A stretch of 64,000 nucleotides of DNA from Tenrec ecaudatus (GCF_050624435.1 NC_134539.1:47524001-47588000), one strand, 5' to 3'. Positions 44,101 to 49,244 are shown, counted from the first letter of the stretch. Program-made: numbers and translations. The notes: a model not told the origin generated them from the letters alone.

Positions 44101-46831
44101 TTCAGCTTGAATTCCTGGCAGTTCTTCCCTGATGTACTGCTTCAGTATAGCTTTCATGTAGTAGTAATGATATTATTTCATAAATTCTCCATTCTGTTGG
44201 GTGACTTTTCTTTGGAATGGCCAGAGATGTGGATTTCATCTAGTCAGGCTCTTGTAAGTACATAAAAATGACTATAAATACATATAAAAATTAAGTGTCT
44301 ATTCACTAGACCAAATCCACTGGTGTCCAGTCAACTCCAACTCACAGTGAGCCAGCATATTTCAGAATGGAATTAGGTTCCAAAGGTTTTTCAATTATTA
44401 TAATCAAGGCTCAGCCACTCTAAAGGCTTAAAGTTCAAGAGCCCCCAGTGAAATGGAAGCAGAGGCCTGGAGATCTGCTTTTGTTCAGCTGTTACAGTGA
44501 AGATGCCCACATGGAGATGCTCTTCTCTACAGCATGAGGGAACTGTGTGTCAGAAACAACTCCATGATTCGACAACACTCTGACAGAAGCAGATGACGAG
44601 TACCCTATGGAATGTGTACTAATATTACTATTTTAGAAAACTGAAGTTAATAACTATCTCATGACCAACACATTTGGGAGTGACATAGTTGCTTTTGTGG
44701 ATCTATCACTCTGACTCCAGAATCCATTCATCACTACCCAAGATGATCTCTTCAGCTCTTCATAATAATGGGGTCACTCATACTCTCATTGGCCCTAACT
44801 GCATCAGGAGTTTATCCAATCAAAAAGGTAGGGGAAGGGCAAGAATCCCACTAATTGGATTGAGTCAAGCAGGACGAATCACTGGACATGGGGTGGGATC
44901 AATCCCATACATGCCTACCTGCTACAATAGGAAGGTTGCCATTTGATTTAATTTTGTTTCTAGTAGGTAGAACTAATGACTAAGAACAATTACTAAAGTC
45001 ATTATACACTGTTCTTCTTTTACCAACATGTCTCTAACGGGAAATTCAGCTTTCAGAGAGCCATGCCAAGCTTCATTTCTCATTTCAAAGTTATGTTGCT
45101 TGCTTCTTTCAGTCTGGTCAGGGTTATATTTGCAATCTTAGCTATGGCTGCATTTGGGGGACATGTCAAAGCTCTCAAACTATTCATGGTGATTGAGACT
45201 CAGGCTTTCTACTCCTCTCCCTCTTTTTTAATGTGACTTGGCACCAGAAAGTCAGGATGCTAATGCCTACTTTATCCCTTAAACGGGAATGAATTATCCA
45301 GTAAGTAAGGCAAATTCCAATTTACTAGTGCATACTTACCAACCTGCAGTGAACAGGCTTGCATGAGGTTCACTACAGATGGGCTCACTTGTGTGTACTG
45401 TACGATCCTGTAGGAAACAATTTCACGTGGTTTTCTCCAATGTGAAACCCAAGTGAAATGGTTCATTAGAGATCAGTATGTAAGTGCAAGTAAGCCTGTC
45501 TTTACCTGGCTTACCAGGTAGTCCTTCCTTGTCAGGGACTGTAAATTTGAATAGAGGCTTTACTTCTGCAGGAAAGTGCTCTGGGGTTGAGAGAGACAGA
45601 CAGATGCCTGCCGTACCTAGAAGCAGAATCTTTGATGTGGTGAAAAAAAAAATCTGAAACTGTTCATTAGAGATTAGTCAGCTAGCACAAGTAAATCCAC
45701 ACTTGCTTATTAGCTGGAAAAACTGAAACCAACAACGCAAAAACCCATTGTCATTGACTCACTTCTGACTCTTAGTGATCCAAAACACCGACTAGGACTT
45801 ATCTATCTGGTGTTCAAGGCTGTACCTTTGTGTAGGATCAGATTACCAGGTCTGTTCTCTTGGGAAGTCAGGGGTAAGTTTGAACTGCCAAACCCTTTGA
45901 TTAGCAGCCAAATACTTTACCCCTCTGTCACCAGGATTCCTTTCCCTTAAATAAGGTGAGGCCTACCCTCTCTTAGAGGCAATTGTCTCTTTCACAATCC
46001 ACTTAATGCAAATTTCCTACAAATGCACTACAAGAAGCATGTCGTAAGAATTAATCATTAGCACAGGAAAGAACTAATTCTGAATTTGTAGATACACACT
46101 TACAAGGAAATGTGACTTAATATAAGTATATGTATTTGGAAACTTAATTGGATATGTACTTTGACTTTTGATATCATAGTCTGTACATTCTGTTAATATT
46201 ATTTAAGAAAATGTTTCTCTTACATAGAATTTAGCTGGCAATTTAATTATTAGGAATCATTTAGAGGCAATGTCATTCTTTGTAAAATAAGGGGTTACTT
46301 GTACCATATATGTATTTACATTTGTTGGGGCAATAATATCAGGCAATGGGTAGAAAGCAATTTTATAAAATATCTATCAAAGGAATTGATAATATTACTG
46401 GCTACTCATTTTTTTCCTACCCAAGTCTATAGGCATGGCTGGAGTTCCGCTTTTTTTTTTTTTTTTTTTTAGACTTGGTACGAAAAAGCCTGAATTCTTT
46501 CAACTCTAAAGGCTTCTCTGGGTGCAGCTAAAGTATTACGCATGAGATTCGGTAGAGCACATTTTAGCAGCTGGCCTGGAGCCAGGTAGAATCCGAGCTG
46601 GGAATAACCATCAGGGAGGCGTCAGGCCTTTGTGATCAATCTGTCCCTTGGCTACTGAAGGACCAACACGAAGAAGAAAAAAGTTAAATTACCCTTGGTG
46701 TCGAGCAACAAGGGATTACTGAATCGAGGAGACAATTATTAAAATCTATCTAATTTCTTCTTAAGATGGTCTCTTGAAATATCCAATGAAGCCAAATAAA
46801 TACTTGCCGCATTTTTAATAATCTCTATCAT
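3367..46831 (-). CDS. TXNDC8: TXNDC8, thioredoxin domain-containing protein 8 (six coding exons)
   Basis: Spliced gene for a small thioredoxin-fold oxidoreductase; in mammals it is testis/spermatid-restricted. Exons on the minus strand encode 8+35+20+22+22+20 = 127 residues, the length I recall for the human protein. Order: N-terminal beta strand (1-8); [10 protein letters not shown] with the redox pair C32/C35 (the same numbers as in TXN); ANVDVDEAQ (55-63); cis-proline P75 in LPTFQ; a Cys/basic insert (86-107, SRLKRIFCC) absent from TXN; and a C-terminal helix ending KIQELM. All introns are phase 0 and every exon has acceptor and donor consensus; donors 2-5 are strong GT sites, donor 1 is GC. 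The insert and the C-terminus KIQELM separate it from TXN. The frame is open throughout, so it looks functional. The gene spans 43 kb, enlarged by repeats, with an antisense provirus in intron 3. In human, TXN and SVEP1 flank it; neither was recognised here. Confidence 0.93.
3656..3846 (+). mobile_element. SPIN-like non-autonomous hAT element
   Basis: 191 bp bounded by inverted ends (left CAGTGGTTCTCAACC, right GGTTGAGAACCGCTG). Body contains the GACCCC/GGGGTCG blocks typical of SPIN MITEs. The 8-bp flanks match only partly. SPIN is a hAT family reported from tenrec and a scatter of other tetrapods. Confidence 0.85.
3887..3987 (+). repeat. 101-bp duplication, copy B (intron 5 side)
   Basis: Partner of 3193-3293, in the same orientation. 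It sits 41 bp beyond the end of the SPIN-like element and upstream of the terminal TXNDC8 exon in gene orientation. Confidence 0.9.
4430..5170. other. GC-richer unassigned stretch in TXNDC8 intron 5
   Basis: Higher GC than its surroundings, with several overlapping short open frames on both strands (4476-4842, 4920-5108). No family recognised. It could be an old processed pseudogene or an unlisted repeat; no splice-supported exon was found. Confidence 0.3.
5982..6047 (-). CDS. TXNDC8: TXNDC8 coding exon 5 (TXNDC8-specific insert)
   Basis: 22 codons, residues 86-107, beginning [14 protein letters not shown] and ending KSEL. Acceptor acacttag|GTC, donor CTG|gtaagt. It corresponds to the Cys/basic insert found in TXNDC8 but not in TXN. 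At 66 bp with phase 0 on both sides it can be skipped without shifting the frame, giving a 105-residue product like TXN. A short human isoform of this kind is known to me from memory. Confidence 0.92.
6060..7060. other. Unassigned start of TXNDC8 intron 4
   Basis: No repeat family, exon or RNA gene recognised. The 129-codon frame at 6514-6903 overlaps an antisense frame and resembles no protein I know. Confidence 0.4.
7060..9262 (+). mobile_element. RTE (BovB-like) LINE fragment
   Basis: Starts in the endonuclease-encoding part (AGAACATGGAATG near 7230; GGCATTAGGAGCTGAAATGG near 7307) and runs into the reverse-transcriptase part near 8790-9250. Many stops and frameshifts; dead copy. Colinear with the fragments at 17640 and 56015. 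Confidence 0.85.
10040..10583 (-). mobile_element. Solo LTR (ERV-L-like, family A) with TSD gtatc
   Basis: TG...CA ended element flanked by a perfect 5-bp duplication gtatc (10035-10039 and 10584-10588). Same family as 11367, 15785, 22968, 31681, 53452 and 57118. A 70-bp (AG)n tract has expanded inside it. Confidence 0.9.
10398..10467. repeat. (AG)n microsatellite inside the LTR
   Basis: 70 bp of perfect AG dinucleotide. It creates artificial Arg-Glu and Leu-Ser open frames that are not genes. The family copy at 22968 has an (AG) tract in the corresponding place. Confidence 0.97.
10621..10812 (-). repeat. AfroSINE
   Basis: Reverse-oriented SINE: starts with the tail complement (TTGCCATGGAGTTGATGCTG) and ends with the head complement (CCCCACCAGGGACACTCC). 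Confidence 0.8.
10970..11890 (-). mobile_element. MaLR (MLT1-type) LTR, split by a younger LTR
   Basis: Left part 10970-11366 shows the reverse MLT1 blocks (TTAGTCTCCTCGGACTGCAG, TTTATAAGGGCCCCAGGC, ATTAGGTCACATTCACAGG). The right part resumes at 11848 (GGGGACACAAATG). Interrupted by 11367-11847. Confidence 0.75.
11367..11847 (+). mobile_element. Solo LTR (family A) with TSD ggaga
   Basis: Begins TGTGGTGGTTACATAATC, ends CGGACTGACACA; perfect 5-bp duplication ggaga on both sides (11362-11366, 11848-11852). A TATATAAAGCTC box near 11778 is a plausible U3/R promoter or poly(A) region. Inserted into an MLT1 LTR. Confidence 0.92.
12000..12980. other. Mostly unassigned intron 4 sequence
   Basis: 12270-12370 resembles a decayed MIR/L2 end (ACCTTACACACAGCAGGTC). 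12567-12893 is an antisense open frame of 108 codons with no recognised similarity and no splice context. Confidence 0.35.
12985..13545 (-). mobile_element. LINE (L1-type) 3' end
   Basis: Reverse complement ends ...CCCAATAAAACTATC; carries the same GGTGGTGG and CTTGAT blocks as 1-2080 and 61993-62880. Confidence 0.75.
13800..13920. repeat. CAA/CAAA-rich low-complexity tract
   Basis: Imperfect CAA repeats; the antisense frame over it is Leu-rich by composition only. Confidence 0.7.
14590..14935 (-). mobile_element. MaLR-like fragment related to 10870-11090
   Basis: Shares with 10870-11090 the blocks CCAAGCTCCTTxCAGG and TTAGTCTCC, followed by CGCAAACTGGCTG as in MLT1. The shared sequence extends upstream of the LTR edge, so both copies carry the same composite. 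Confidence 0.55.
14937..15487. mobile_element. Probable solo LTR, different family
   Basis: Starts TGTGTTAGGCTGGC and ends CTGACACA; contains a C12 run near 15411-15422. No clear target duplication, so the ends are approximate. Short 85-codon frame inside is not a gene. Confidence 0.5.
15576..16849. mobile_element. hAT-Charlie-type (MER1 group) element, split by an LTR
   Basis: Left end CCAGGGGTCAG with the CTGTAAAGGTCAGATAG block, right end AGTTTGCTGACCCCTG: inverted ends of an old Charlie-like DNA transposon. The LTR 15785-16288 sits inside. Internal sequence past 16300 is poorly recognisable. Confidence 0.65.
15785..16288 (-). mobile_element. Solo LTR (family A), TSD gctat/gctct
   Basis: Reverse family A LTR; TGTTAGTCTGGGTTGAC near the start and TTATGTAACTACCATA at the end. 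Flanking 5-mers differ by one base. Confidence 0.8.
16882..17090 (+). repeat. AfroSINE
   Basis: Head AAGGAGCTCTGGTGGTGCAA with tRNA-like B-box remnant (GTTCAAATCCA), tail GAGTCTATGACAGCGAG. Confidence 0.85.
17332..17545 (+). repeat. AfroSINE
   Basis: Head GAGCCATTATGGCACCGTG, B-box-like GTTTGAATCCAAC, tail AATCAACTCAATGGCA. Confidence 0.8.
17640..19688 (+). mobile_element. RTE (BovB-like) LINE fragment with an insertion
   Basis: RT part 17640-17950, then about 530 bp of foreign sequence (17960-18490), then 18495-19688 reaching the RTE 3' end (CACTATGAGTCAGAACCCATAC followed by CACCTAACACAACA). Frames broken many times. Confidence 0.85.
17960..18490. mobile_element. Unidentified ~530-bp insertion within the RTE LINE
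   Basis: Separates two colinear RTE pieces. Length and composition fit a solo LTR, but no clean target duplication or family motif was found. Confidence 0.4.
19851..20041 (-). mobile_element. SPIN-like non-autonomous hAT element, second copy
   Basis: Also 191 bp, opposite orientation to the copy at 3656. Starts CAGCGGTTTCCATCC and ends GGTTGAGAACCATTG. Flanks ggctagat / ggctaggg fit a decayed 8-bp hAT target duplication. Confidence 0.85.
20050..20740. other. Unassigned intron 4 stretch
   Basis: Nothing recognised. The 20285-20569 frame is overlapped by an antisense frame and resembles no known protein. Confidence 0.35.
20748..20826 (-). repeat. AfroSINE fragment
   Basis: GCCATTGCTAGCTGCTG followed by TTCCAACCCATAACAACC: reversed SINE tail. 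Confidence 0.6.
20826..21110 (-). mobile_element. Old L1 (L1M-type) 3' end
   Basis: TTTTATTGACATACAATTC and GTTGTACAATCATCAACCC are reverse-strand L1M 3' UTR blocks. Confidence 0.8.
22968..23431 (-). mobile_element. Solo LTR (family A), TSD cgagt/tgagt
   Basis: Reverse family A LTR inserted in the mariner. Flanking 5-mers differ by one CpG-type transition. Contains an (AG)17 tract at 23268-23301. Confidence 0.8.
23268..23301. repeat. (AG)n microsatellite
   Basis: 34-bp perfect AG run at the position equivalent to the longer run in the LTR at 10040. Confidence 0.95.
23925..24062 (+). repeat. MIR SINE fragment
   Basis: Core and 3' blocks: CAGAGAAGAAAACTGA, CCCAAGGTCACCCACTAAC, AGGATTGAACC. 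Confidence 0.75.
24065..25590. other. Unassigned intron 4 stretch
   Basis: No repeat or exon recognised. Short (AC)n at 25138-25149 and T11 at 25494-25504. Open frames at 24153-24449 and 25130-25604 have no recognised similarity. Confidence 0.35.
25593..25790 (-). repeat. AfroSINE
   Basis: GATTGCCATCCTGTCAACTC with GACTCATGGCAGCCCC: reversed SINE tail, degraded head. Confidence 0.6.
25790..26150 (+). mobile_element. LTR-like segment with TATA box
   Basis: AATATAAAAAGCC at about 26015 followed by a pyrimidine run looks like a retroviral U3/R promoter. Ends not defined; family not recognised. Confidence 0.4.
26150..26385 (-). repeat. tRNA-derived SINE, divergent
   Basis: Contains GGGCGCCCCTGGCGGTC, a CCGGGGTAAACGCAAACC block (reversed B-box region) and CCACCAGGGACC at the head end. 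Looks like an AfroSINE-related variant. Confidence 0.5.
26390..27480. other. Unassigned intron 4 stretch with overlapping frames
   Basis: Frames of 80-130 codons on both strands at 26294-27049. No protein family recognised; probably an old retroelement or pseudogene remnant. Confidence 0.3.
27500..27825 (+). mobile_element. LINE (L1-type) 3' end
   Basis: Parallels 2085-2400 block by block (GTTATGTCATTG, GATGAATCTACAGGGAC, TATTAACTCCCAAGGAATAA). Confidence 0.65.
27840..28080 (-). mobile_element. Old L1 (L1M-type) fragment
   Basis: TTTAACCATTCTACTAAT followed by GACACTTAGATTGTTTTCA is a reverse-strand L1M block. Confidence 0.65.
28250..28475 (+). repeat. MIR SINE
   Basis: ACTTCATTTAACTCTCACAA, GAGGTTAAGTGCATTACTC, TAGCTAGGAAGTG and the terminal TTATACTATGCTGCC follow the MIR consensus in order. 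Confidence 0.85.
28590..28960 (-). mobile_element. Old L1 (L1M-type) 3' end
   Basis: TTTTTATTGTGGTAAATATC, ATTTACCATTTCAAC and CACAGTTCAACTATATGATG are L1M 3' UTR blocks on the reverse strand. Ends about 175 bp from TXNDC8 exon 4. Confidence 0.75.
29134..29199 (-). CDS. TXNDC8: TXNDC8 coding exon 4 (cis-proline exon)
   Basis: 22 codons, residues 64-85, beginning ELVQTCHIK and ending FKKVNK. The acceptor has a strong pyrimidine tract (cttttctttcccag) and the donor is AAG|gtaagt. It contains the conserved LPTFQ with cis-Pro75, which packs against the active site in thioredoxins. Too short to appear as a long ORF. Confidence 0.95.
29565..29735 (-). repeat. AfroSINE
   Basis: AGCAGATTCCAACTTATTG, ACCAATGACCTTGCAGTTAAC and a degraded head at 29720. 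Confidence 0.7.
29790..30990 (-). mobile_element. RTE (BovB-like) LINE 3' fragment
   Basis: Reverse-strand RTE 3' end (AGTTCTGACCCATGGCGATC) then RT-coding sequence; 29784-30191 is a partly open frame with the RTE C-terminal region. Dead copy. Confidence 0.85.
31225..31655 (+). mobile_element. Old L1 (L1M-type) 3' end
   Basis: Forward L1M blocks: TCCAGGTATATACCCAGGAG, AACACTATTTATAATAACCC, AAATATGGAATAGCCACACC, AAAGACCACATATTGCATGA. Confidence 0.9.
31681..32072 (-). mobile_element. Partial solo LTR (family A)
   Basis: AACATCCCAGTTCAGTCCAA, AAGTCTCTTGGATCCAATGG and AATTATGTAACACCAGACA are family A blocks in reverse; the first ~50 bp are degraded. A short (TG)n tract lies near 31940. Confidence 0.7.
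32215..32490 (+). repeat. AfroSINE tail followed by an AfroSINE
   Basis: A SINE tail (ATGAGTCAGCATCAACTCAG) at 32215-32275 and a fuller copy at 32288-32490 ending ATGAGTCGGGATTGAGTCAA. Confidence 0.7.
32875..33058 (-). repeat. AfroSINE
   Basis: Reversed SINE: TTGATTCATAGCGATCC at the tail side and CTCTTGGCTAACAGTTGAT near the head. Confidence 0.75.
33373..33899 (+). repeat. Provirus 5' LTR
   Basis: Starts TGTGATAGGTGGG, ends CTAACACA, 527 bp. It shares long near-identical blocks with the 3' LTR (for example around 33515-33630 versus 37832-37947). Confidence 0.9.
33901..33918 (+). other. Primer-binding site (Leu-tRNA type)
   Basis: TGGTACCAGGAGTG immediately after the 5' LTR. The tRNA identity is from memory of ERV-L, not a search. 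Confidence 0.7.
33967..35142 (+). pseudogene. Degraded gag-like region of the provirus
   Basis: Three separate open pieces (33967-34263, 34344-34664, 34867-35142), interrupted by stops and frame changes. The last piece, with [16 protein letters not shown], resembles ERV-L gag C-terminal sequence. Structural protein of an endogenous retrovirus, broken. Confidence 0.65.
35613..36164 (+). pseudogene. Retroviral protease-like and start of pol
   Basis: 183-codon open stretch with the aspartic protease motif DTG at 35778-35786 in the context LLDTGSE, then IIGIDIL, typical of a retropepsin C-terminal region, then the linker into RT. It ends at a stop just before the RT N-terminal motif, so pol is broken here. 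Confidence 0.8.
36170..37080 (+). pseudogene. Reverse transcriptase and RNase H remnant
   Basis: [11 protein letters not shown]-like N-terminal RT sequence, an in-frame stop after AKLN, QYSFTTL, and the catalytic YIDD at 36552-36563 in another open piece. RNase H-like sequence starts near 36950 and stops at about 37080. Several stops and frameshifts, so non-functional. Confidence 0.8.
37080..37234 (+). pseudogene. dUTPase-like C-terminal fragment
   Basis: [15 protein letters not shown] is the conserved dUTPase motif 3 region, followed by [11 protein letters not shown] near the trimer C-terminus. Only the C-terminal part is left, fused to RNase H sequence by the deletion. Confidence 0.8.
37631..37670 (+). 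repeat. 20-bp tandem duplication at the 3' LTR edge
   Basis: Two consecutive identical 20-mers (37631-37650, 37651-37670) that include the G-rich presumed polypurine tract and the first 8 bases of the LTR. Confidence 0.95.
37663..38246 (+). repeat. Provirus 3' LTR
   Basis: 584 bp, longer than the 5' LTR largely because of an (ATCT)n run and a short extra block near 37770-37800. Ends CTAACACA. Confidence 0.9.
38137..38194. repeat. (ATCT)n microsatellite in the 3' LTR
   Basis: 58 bp of perfect TATC repeats. The 5' LTR has only two to three units at the same place. Confidence 0.97.
38250..39230. other. Intron 2/3 flanks of TXNDC8 exon 3
   Basis: Apart from exon 3 no feature was recognised; AT-rich and without obvious repeats. 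Confidence 0.4.
38634..38693 (-). CDS. TXNDC8: TXNDC8 coding exon 3
   Basis: 20 codons, residues 44-63, beginning AMSLQYQNV and ending VDVDEAQ. Acceptor ttttggag|GCA, donor CAG|gtaaga. Encodes the central beta strand with the Asp-rich turn typical of thioredoxins. The provirus lies just downstream in the gene, in intron 3. Confidence 0.95.
39232..39285 (+). repeat. AfroSINE 5' fragment
   Basis: GGAGCTCGCCTGGTGGTGCA with TGAGTTAAGCACC: head only, truncated after about 54 bp. Confidence 0.7.
40600..41105. mobile_element. LTR-like insertion in the RTE LINE
   Basis: Foreign ~500 bp between colinear RTE blocks; TG start and a CTGACACCACA-like end. Contains a CTTTTCTTCTCCGGAGAAAAG palindrome. Family not recognised. 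Confidence 0.5.
41587..41790 (+). repeat. AfroSINE
   Basis: Well-preserved head GGGAGCTCTGGTGGTGCAGT, B-box-like GTTTGAACCCAC, 3' end near CCATCTCAGTGAGC. Confidence 0.9.
42135..42335 (+). repeat. AfroSINE
   Basis: TCCTAGTGGTCTAGTGGTTA head, GTTCGAAACCACC B-box, tail ATCGACTCGATTGCAGTGAG. Ends about 135 bp from TXNDC8 exon 2. Confidence 0.9.
42472..42576 (-). CDS. TXNDC8: TXNDC8 coding exon 2 (active-site exon)
   Basis: 35 codons, residues 9-43, from EELQAF to QPLIQ. The acceptor is a pyrimidine stretch ending tttcag and the donor is CAA|gtaagc. It carries the catalytic WCGPC (residues 31-35). From memory, human TXNDC8 has Arg in place of this Trp, so here the motif is the classical thioredoxin form. 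Same exon length and phase as the human exon. Confidence 0.95.
42757..42958 (-). repeat. AfroSINE
   Basis: Reversed: tail TGACTCACAGTGACCCCATC, head end GTACGACCAGGGCTCC. Confidence 0.85.
42965..44270 (-). mobile_element. RTE (BovB-like) LINE 3' fragment
   Basis: Reversed RTE 3' end (ACACTGCCTAGTATTGTGCC) then RT-coding blocks to about 44265. An AfroSINE in the same orientation abuts its 3' end. Confidence 0.85.
44316..44385 (-). repeat. AfroSINE fragment
   Basis: GGTGTCCAGTCAACTCCAAC, CTCACAGTGAGCC: reversed tail only. Confidence 0.55.
45290..45725. repeat. Unclassified repeat with two related ~65-bp units
   Basis: GTTCATTAGAGATCAGT at 45459 and GTTCATTAGAGATTAGT at 45663 head two similar segments, each followed by CAAGTAA and a CTTxC...CTGG block. 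Probably part of an old LTR or DNA element. Confidence 0.5.
45742..45945 (-). repeat. AfroSINE
   Basis: Reversed: TTGACTCACTTCTGACTC, CTCTGTCACCAGGATTCC head. Confidence 0.8.
46000..46807. other. Start of TXNDC8 intron 1
   Basis: Nothing recognised except a T20 run at 46451-46470, which could be the tail of a reverse-oriented retroposed copy; no body was identified. Confidence 0.4.
46808..46831 (-). CDS. TXNDC8: TXNDC8 coding exon 1 (start codon)
   Basis: The minus strand reads ATG then codons for M-I-E-I-I-K-N-A and stops at GCG|gcaagt. Eight codons is exactly what the exon 2 phase requires, and the peptide matches the family N-terminus (M-x-x-I-I-K). An in-frame TAA lies two codons upstream, so this ATG is the first possible start in the exon. 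The donor is GC rather than GT, in the favourable context GCAAGT. The exon is tiny and was placed by peptide similarity plus splice site, so it is less certain than exons 2-6. Confidence 0.75.
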
Positions 46832-47700
46832 GATTTACACCTAGGAATGGCTGATGAGATTCTCTGGTTGGTTCTGTTGGTCCACTGTATCTGTCTACAT
46901 CAATCTCCGGCTCCTAGCTGGAATACAGGGGAGCTTCTCTATGATGTCATTAAACATGCGTACGCAGAACCTGGAATTTGGCTGACTTGGGGTTTAATTG
47001 CACTGGCATGTCAGGGCTTGTGGCCAAGAGGTAGCAAATTAAGGGACTTGTATTCAAAATTTGTACTGATCCTCCTATCACAGTACTTGTCACGCCTTCC
47101 TTCCCCCTTCTCCTCCAACCATCAGTGAGAAGCAGGCAACCTGCTGCTAAGTGGACGGAAGAGATTTTCATTTAGGATTTTGAAATAGCTATTTTGACCA
47201 GATTGAGAAAAATATAAAAATCTTAATCCTATTATAAATTTGCTTTTATGAGAGATAGATCCCCTGAACTTTGCTATTGTATCCTAATAATTTATGAGGC
47301 GCAGAAATTTCACATTGATAAATTAGGCCAGGTGTCAGAATTTATTTTTTTCTGCTCAATATTATAGGTTTTGTGCTTTGTTTGTTTATACAACTGTATT
47401 CAAATATAAAAATCCATTCTCAGCTGATTGGCCTTAAAATACAGTAGTGATTTACACTGTCTGCATGTGGTATCTGTCATTACTAAGAATTTAGTGAAAG
47501 AAAAACCCCCAACTATATGTCCATGATCAACATTTTCCAAATCTTTCTCAGAACAATGATGACAACAAAAGTAGCTGGTTTACAAGAAAACAAAACAGCA
47601 AGATCCTCCTTTGGATTTTTATATACACCCAGTCAGACCTCTTAGGAATGAGGTATCCTTCCTACCCTCTGAGCATTAGAAGAAGTTGGAAGTATGAAGT
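46832..47700 (-). other. TXNDC8: Upstream region of TXNDC8 (5' UTR and promoter expected)
   Basis: The gene's 5' UTR and promoter should lie here. I see no CpG island and no convincing TATA box. AT-rich; no repeat identified. The 46847-47128 frame is on the opposite strand and unrecognised. Confidence 0.35.
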
Positions 47701-47701
47701 A

Positions 47702-48629
47702 TTCGACTGGGTACCCCCCAAAACCCAGATATTTTTTCAAAGCTATGCGTATAATTTTTTTAACAAACCAATCTTATCACCCTCAAAGTACTTTCCATTA
47801 CACTTAATACATTTGTCAAATCTTCAATTCCAGTCTTGGAAACAATTTTTTCAAACTCATCTGTTTGGATGGCTGACAGTACCTCCCTCATTTTTTTCTT
47901 CACCTCTCCTATGTTATCAAATCGCTGCCCTTTTATGTCCCACTTGGGATGTCTCAGGAGCAAGGTCAGGTGAGTATGGTGTGTAGGACAAGAGAGGCAT
48001 TTTTTTTGTTGTTGTTGTTTGTTATTGTCAAAACTTGTGCACTGATATGGCTGTGCGAGCAGGTGCATTGTCTTGGTGGCAAAAATAGTGCCCCATCTGC
48101 TACAAATCAGGCCTTTTTTTGGATCACACATGGTTCCAATATCTTTTCAGAACCTCTAAATAGAAAGCTTGATTTTTAACAGTCTGACCTGGTGGAATGA
48201 AATCCAAATACACTATGAGTCGATATTTTTGTCCATTTGGGAAGTTGACAGACATCCAGAATGAGGTTTGTCATCAATTGACATTTCACCTTTTTTGAAA
48301 TGAGAAAATCACTCACACACTTGAGTCTTTCCCATAGCACTGTCCTTGTAAGCTATGTTGAACATCACAACAGTTTCTGTGGCATTTTTCCCAAGCAAGA
48401 AACAGCATTTCAGAGTCGTGTGCTGTTCGCTTAAATCAGCCGTCACAAAAAATGAGGTTCAAGTAAAACTGCTTTCATGAAAAATTCACTGTGCTCAGAG
48501 AGAACTTTCCCAGGTGATGCCACTGTGTGCACTCACAGAGAGTTGCTCAGTGCTTGCCTAGCAGAAAAATGCTACTATGAAAGTTTAGTTATGCTCAGTG
48601 CAATCCTGGTTTTATTGGGTACCCTCTGG
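47702..48629 (-). mobile_element. Near full-length mariner transposon
   Basis: About 928 bp flanked by TA on both sides. Inverted ends share GGGTACCC (left GGGTACCCCCCAAAACC, right GGTTTTATTGGGTACCC). The minus strand encodes mariner transposase C-terminal sequence, including KWDIKGQRFDNIGEVKKK (frame 47760-48131). The N-terminal part is frame-broken, so it is inactive. Confidence 0.85.
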
Positions 48630-48792
48630 TAGTTTGTATATTCATAGAATGAATTTTTTTGTTGTGGAATTGTGTCAGTTGTCCCCTAGGGTCTGCTTCT
48701 CCAATTTTTTCCACTAGCCTCGCCTAGCGGAGGAAGGTATTCCATTCTGACCTTCCATGTTTACGTATAAGAGAGAGCCTCTTAAAAAAAAT

Positions 48793-49030
48793 TAAACCAC
48801 TGCTATTGAGCTGATCACAACTCATACAACTCACTCATTGCTACTGAGTTTATTCTGACTCATAGAACTCTATAGGCAGAATAGAATTTATCCTGTGAGT
48901 TTCTAAGATTCTGTCTTTCTGGGAGTCGAGAGCCTCAGTTTTGATCCTTGGAGTCCTTGGTGGTTTCAAACCACTGACCTCATTTGCATCCCACCCATTG
49001 CATTTCAACTCATAGCAATGCTATATAAGG
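48793..49030 (-). repeat. AfroSINE copies, partly duplicated tail
   Basis: Two successive reversed tails (TATTGAGCTGATCACAAC at 48804; CTACTGAGTTTATTCTGACTC at 48840), then the body to the GTGGTTTCAAACCACTGACC block. Confidence 0.7.
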
Positions 49031-49127
49031 TTTCTAAGAGTGTAAATATTTAAAAAAACAAAAAAGTCATTTTTAAAATTGCAAAGTGAAAGTTACAGAA
49101 CAGGGTTTCTTTCCTCATCCTTTTGAA

Positions 49128-49235
49128 CATTAAAAAAAATCATTTTATTGGGGTCTCATATAACTCATGTGTTTCATGCTTCCTTTTTATCTCAAATGGC
49201 TTATTTTAAAGTGCATTGTGCATGCTCTGTAGTGT
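49128..49235 (-). mobile_element. LINE (L1-type) 3' terminus fragment
   Basis: TCATTTTATTGGGGTCTCAT is the reversed LINE terminus seen elsewhere; truncated. Confidence 0.5.
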
Positions 49236-49244
49236 TATTTCTTC

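Noticed and set aside
46280-46320. Minus-strand ATG-GTA-CAA followed by gtaacc as an alternative TXNDC8 exon 1
   Set aside because: Only three codons before the donor-like site and no further family similarity; the 46831 candidate supplies the exact eight codons needed.
47760-48131. 123-codon minus-strand frame as a host gene
   Set aside because: Matches mariner transposase C-terminal sequence within a TA-flanked element.
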